Shown: positions 6,168 to 8,224 of the stretch, piece after piece
How positions within the stretch are numbered: position 1 is the first letter of the stretch
Layout: each line of letters begins with the position of its first letter
Source: Limnohabitans sp.
GTDB lineage: Bacteria > Pseudomonadota > Gammaproteobacteria > Burkholderiales > Burkholderiaceae_C
DNA: 8,224 nucleotides
Assembly: GCA_021731425.1 (NCBI GenBank)
Contig: JAKFXJ010000356.1
Coordinates: 1-8,224 of the forward strand
Reading direction: 5' to 3'
The notes under the pieces: generated by a model
Seen by the model: the letters and a program-made list of their open reading frames with translations, nothing else
Told to the model about the DNA's origin: nothing
The model's database searches: none
Position numbers and translations under genes: made by a program

Positions 6168-7145
6168 ATGGACACGGACACCCAGCAGCTTCCTCAATCG
6201 GCGATGTCGGCGAATCTTGAAATTCGTCGAGTGGGGGTTTTTTTAGGCGCTCGAATCACCGGGATCGACCTGACAAAGACCCTGGACGAAGCCACGGTCG
6301 ACGCCCTCAAACTGGCTCACGCCCAGCACGGGGTGCTGGTGTTTCCCAACCAAGTGATTTCCTCAGAAGACCTGCGCCGCTTTGGGCGCTATTTTGGAAA
6401 CCTGAGCGTTCATCCTTTTTCCACCAGCAGCGCCGACGCGCCCGAGTTGATCGTCTACGACAACAAAGAGGGCAACCCCCCCGCGCCCACCGACATCTGG
6501 CACACCGACGAAACATTTCGTGAGGCGCCGCCCATGGGGACGGCACTGTGCTCCAAGATCATTCCCGAATACGGTGGAAACACCGCTTTTGCCAGCATGT
6601 CCGCCGTGTATGAAGGCTTATCCGATCGCTGGCAGCGCTTTTTGTCCGGTCTGGAAGCCGTCCATGATTTCAAGCCCTTTCGCAGCTTGTTTCCCACGGA
6701 CGCCGACGGCATTGAAAAGTTGCGGCGCTTCGAAGACCGCTATCCTGCGGTCACCCACCCGGTGGTATCGGTCCACCCCATCACCGGCAAAAAGGTCATT
6801 TTTGTCAACCCACAGTTCACGCTGTACATCAAGGGCATGGCAGAGGACGAGAGCCGCATGATCCTCGAGATGCTTTACCGGAAAACCCTGGTTCACGAGT
6901 ACCAGTACCGCCACTGCTGGGAACCCCATATGGTGGTGTTCTGGGACAACCGTCATGTGCAGCACTCCGCCCTGCACGATTACTACCCTCAGCGACGCCT
7001 GATGGAGCGGGTGACCATTGCCGGCACCCGGCCCCTGGGTGCCGATCCAGCCGCCGACCCGCGCGACTTACGGCGTTATCTGATGCCGCCTTTGTCGCAA
7101 TTCCGCCAAGCTGGGACCGCCCAAAAGCGGCAATTGGATCATTGA
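6168..7145 (+). CDS. TauD/TfdA-family Fe(II)/2-oxoglutarate dioxygenase
   Basis: A 325-residue oxygenase expected to hydroxylate an organic substrate at the expense of O2 and 2-oxoglutarate, often releasing sulfite or another leaving group. The iron-binding triad is complete: H112 and D114 in WHTDETF, and distal H266 in the VQH segment that follows WDNRH. Eleven and fifteen residues after H266 come R277 and R281, the spacing of the 2-oxoglutarate and substrate-anion arginines of E. coli TauD. H82 in the VHPFS segment aligns with taurine ligand H70, but TauD Y73 is replaced by serine (S85), so taurine itself is not assured. It is slightly longer than TauD (about 283 aa), with extra sequence at both ends. 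AAGGAG (6153-6158) lies nine bases before the ATG. A Bug-type binding protein follows after 72 bases with no terminator, suggesting one operon. Confidence 0.92.
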   Translation: MDTDTQQLPQSAMSANLEIRRVGVFLGARITGIDLTKTLDEATVDALKLAHAQHGVLVFPNQVISSEDLRRFGRYFGNLSVHPFSTSSADAPELIVYDNKEGNPPAPTDIWHTDETFREAPPMGTALCSKIIPEYGGNTAFASMSAVYEGLSDRWQRFLSGLEAVHDFKPFRSLFPTDADGIEKLRRFEDRYPAVTHPVVSVHPITGKKVIFVNPQFTLYIKGMAEDESRMILEMLYRKTLVHEYQYRHCWEPHMVVFWDNRHVQHSALHDYYPQRRLMERVTIAGTRPLGADPAADPRDLRRYLMPPLSQFRQAGTAQKRQLDH

Positions 7146-7217
7146 ACTTATTTTCAGCAACACGCCAACTGGATTGAAAGCACGCATACTGTTGGCCATA
7201 CAAATCAGGAGACCGCC

Positions 7218-8192
7218 ATGTTTCGTTTTTCTCGACGCGCCATTTTTGCTGCACTGGCTTTGAGTGCCTGCACCTCTGTTTTCAGCCAAGCCTCTTACCC
7301 TGACAAACCGATCCGATTGGTGGTGCCTTATCCACCCGGTGGGTTCACGGATATTTTGGGACGCCAGCTCGCCACCCAACTTCAAACCCGCCTTGGCCAG
7401 AACGTCATCGTGGACAACAAAGGCGGTGGCGGCAGCACCATTGGCAGTGCCATGGTGGCGCGTGCACCCGCCGACGGCTACACCTTGCTTTTGGTCGCGC
7501 CTGATTTGGCCATCAACGAAAGCCTCATGGCGACGCGTCTGAGCTACGACGCCCGCCAAGACTTCAGCCCCGTGATCCGCGCCGCTTGGTCGCCCATGGT
7601 GCTGGTCACCCATCCCTCTGTTCCTGCGAAAAATGTGAGTGAATTTCTCGCTCTGGCCAAAGCCCGACCCGGCAAAATCAACTTTGCCTCTGGCGGCATC
7701 GGGACCGGCGCTCATCTGGCGCTGGAACTCTTTAAAACACGCGCCGGCGTGGACCTGACCCATGTGCCCTACAAAGGCAACGGCCCTGCCACCTCCGACC
7801 TTCTGGGTGGTCAAGTTTCTGCCATGTTTTTGCAATACGCGGTTGCCAAACCCCATGTGGCTGGCGGCAAACTCGTCATGCTGGCCACACCCAGCGGCAA
7901 ACGCTCACAGGCCATACCTGAAGTGCCCACCATTGCCGAAAGCGGTCTGCCCGGTTTTGATGTCGAACCCTGGTTCGGTATCGTGGCACCCGCGGGCACC
8001 CCAGCGGCCATCGTTAACCGCCTGAATGCAGAGATCGGAAAAATCATGCAACAAAACGATGTGAAGGACATGCTGGCCAGCGTGGGCGCGGCACCCTCGA
8101 TTTCTACACCTCAAGAATTTGGCAAATTCATTGACAGCGAAATCAGCCGCTGGGCTGAAGTTGTCAAAACTTCAGGTGCCAAAGCCGACTGA
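7218..8192 (+). CDS. Bug-family (tripartite tricarboxylate transporter) solute-binding protein
   Basis: A 324-residue periplasmic binding protein. An N-terminal signal peptide (FRFSRRAIFAALALSA, basic then hydrophobic) is followed by the family opening YPDKPIRLVVPYPPGG and then D-x-x-x-R. Further family marks are the DGYTLL segment, a VPYKG-type loop and an IPEVPTIAESGLPGF segment. These proteins capture carboxylates or other small organic molecules for TctAB-type permeases. No permease genes are visible in the window, which is common because this family is greatly expanded in betaproteobacteria. Signal cleavage may be by signal peptidase I after FSQA. LSAC (15-18) also fits a lipobox, so a lipoprotein form is possible. 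AGGAGA (7207-7212) precedes the ATG by five bases. The adjacent dioxygenase probably acts on the captured compound. Confidence 0.94.
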   Translation: MFRFSRRAIFAALALSACTSVFSQASYPDKPIRLVVPYPPGGFTDILGRQLATQLQTRLGQNVIVDNKGGGGSTIGSAMVARAPADGYTLLLVAPDLAINESLMATRLSYDARQDFSPVIRAAWSPMVLVTHPSVPAKNVSEFLALAKARPGKINFASGGIGTGAHLALELFKTRAGVDLTHVPYKGNGPATSDLLGGQVSAMFLQYAVAKPHVAGGKLVMLATPSGKRSQAIPEVPTIAESGLPGFDVEPWFGIVAPAGTPAAIVNRLNAEIGKIMQQNDVKDMLASVGAAPSISTPQEFGKFIDSEISRWAEVVKTSGAKAD

Positions 8193-8194
8193 GC

Positions 8195-8224
8195 ATGTTT
8201 GCCCACGCCATTGACCTGCACGCA
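8195..8224 (+). CDS. Start of a further gene, possibly an amidohydrolase (cut by window end)
   Basis: Two bases after the binding-protein stop, an ATG opens a frame that reads MFAHAIDLHA to the window edge. A hydrophobic strand ending in I-D-L-H-A is how many metal-dependent amidohydrolases begin, the next residue normally being the second metal-binding His (HxH). Only ten codons are visible, so both the gene and its identity are tentative. The tight spacing implies co-transcription and perhaps translational coupling with the binding-protein gene. Confidence 0.45.
   Translation, partial: MFAHAIDLHA

Noticed and set aside
7174..7204. Separate promoter in the 72-base gap before the Bug gene (TTGAAA at 7174-7179)
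   Set aside because: The -35 is good, but the best -10 at 17 bases (CATACA) matches only three positions; TACAAA needs a 19-base gap. Co-transcription with the dioxygenase is simpler.

Overview
The window is ordinary, densely coded chromosomal DNA from a GC-rich proteobacterium. The best guess is a betaproteobacterium of the Comamonadaceae type (Limnohabitans, Rhodoferax or Polaromonas relatives). That guess rests on the style of the GTP-dependent PEP carboxykinase, on a Bug-family periplasmic binding protein, and on the codon use. No search was run, so the genus is an inference. There are no RNA genes, insertion sequences, CRISPR arrays or phage genes.

Layout. (1) Positions 1-1864: pckG, GTP-type phosphoenolpyruvate carboxykinase, lacking only about two bases of its start codon at the window edge, closed by a strong terminator (1905-1940). 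(2) 1959-2867: an EamA/DMT-family membrane transporter. (3) 2962-3432 on the minus strand: a small two-helix membrane protein of unknown function. It converges on the EamA gene across a shared hairpin terminator (2899-2925). It has a good sigma70 promoter and a hairpin at the very 5' end of its predicted mRNA. (4) 3555-4571: a LysR-type regulator, divergent from the small membrane protein. Its stop overlaps the start of a calcineurin-like metallophosphoesterase (4568-5449) by four bases. (5) 5577-5999: an ATP-binding-type universal stress protein, preceded by a near-perfect FNR/CRP-type palindrome placed as in a class II FNR promoter. (6) 6168 to the end: a TauD/TfdA-family Fe(II)/2-oxoglutarate dioxygenase, a Bug-family solute-binding protein, and the first codons of a further gene (MFAHAIDLHA...) that looks like the start of an amidohydrolase.

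The genes belong to several small units rather than one system. pckG serves gluconeogenesis. The stress protein is probably induced at low oxygen. The last three genes look like a capture-and-degrade operon for a small organic acid or sulfonate-like compound, whose identity the sequence does not settle. I did not find a convincing undescribed system. The best leads are the dioxygenase/Bug/amidohydrolase locus, the putative FNR-driven stress promoter, and the 5' stem-loop of the small membrane protein.
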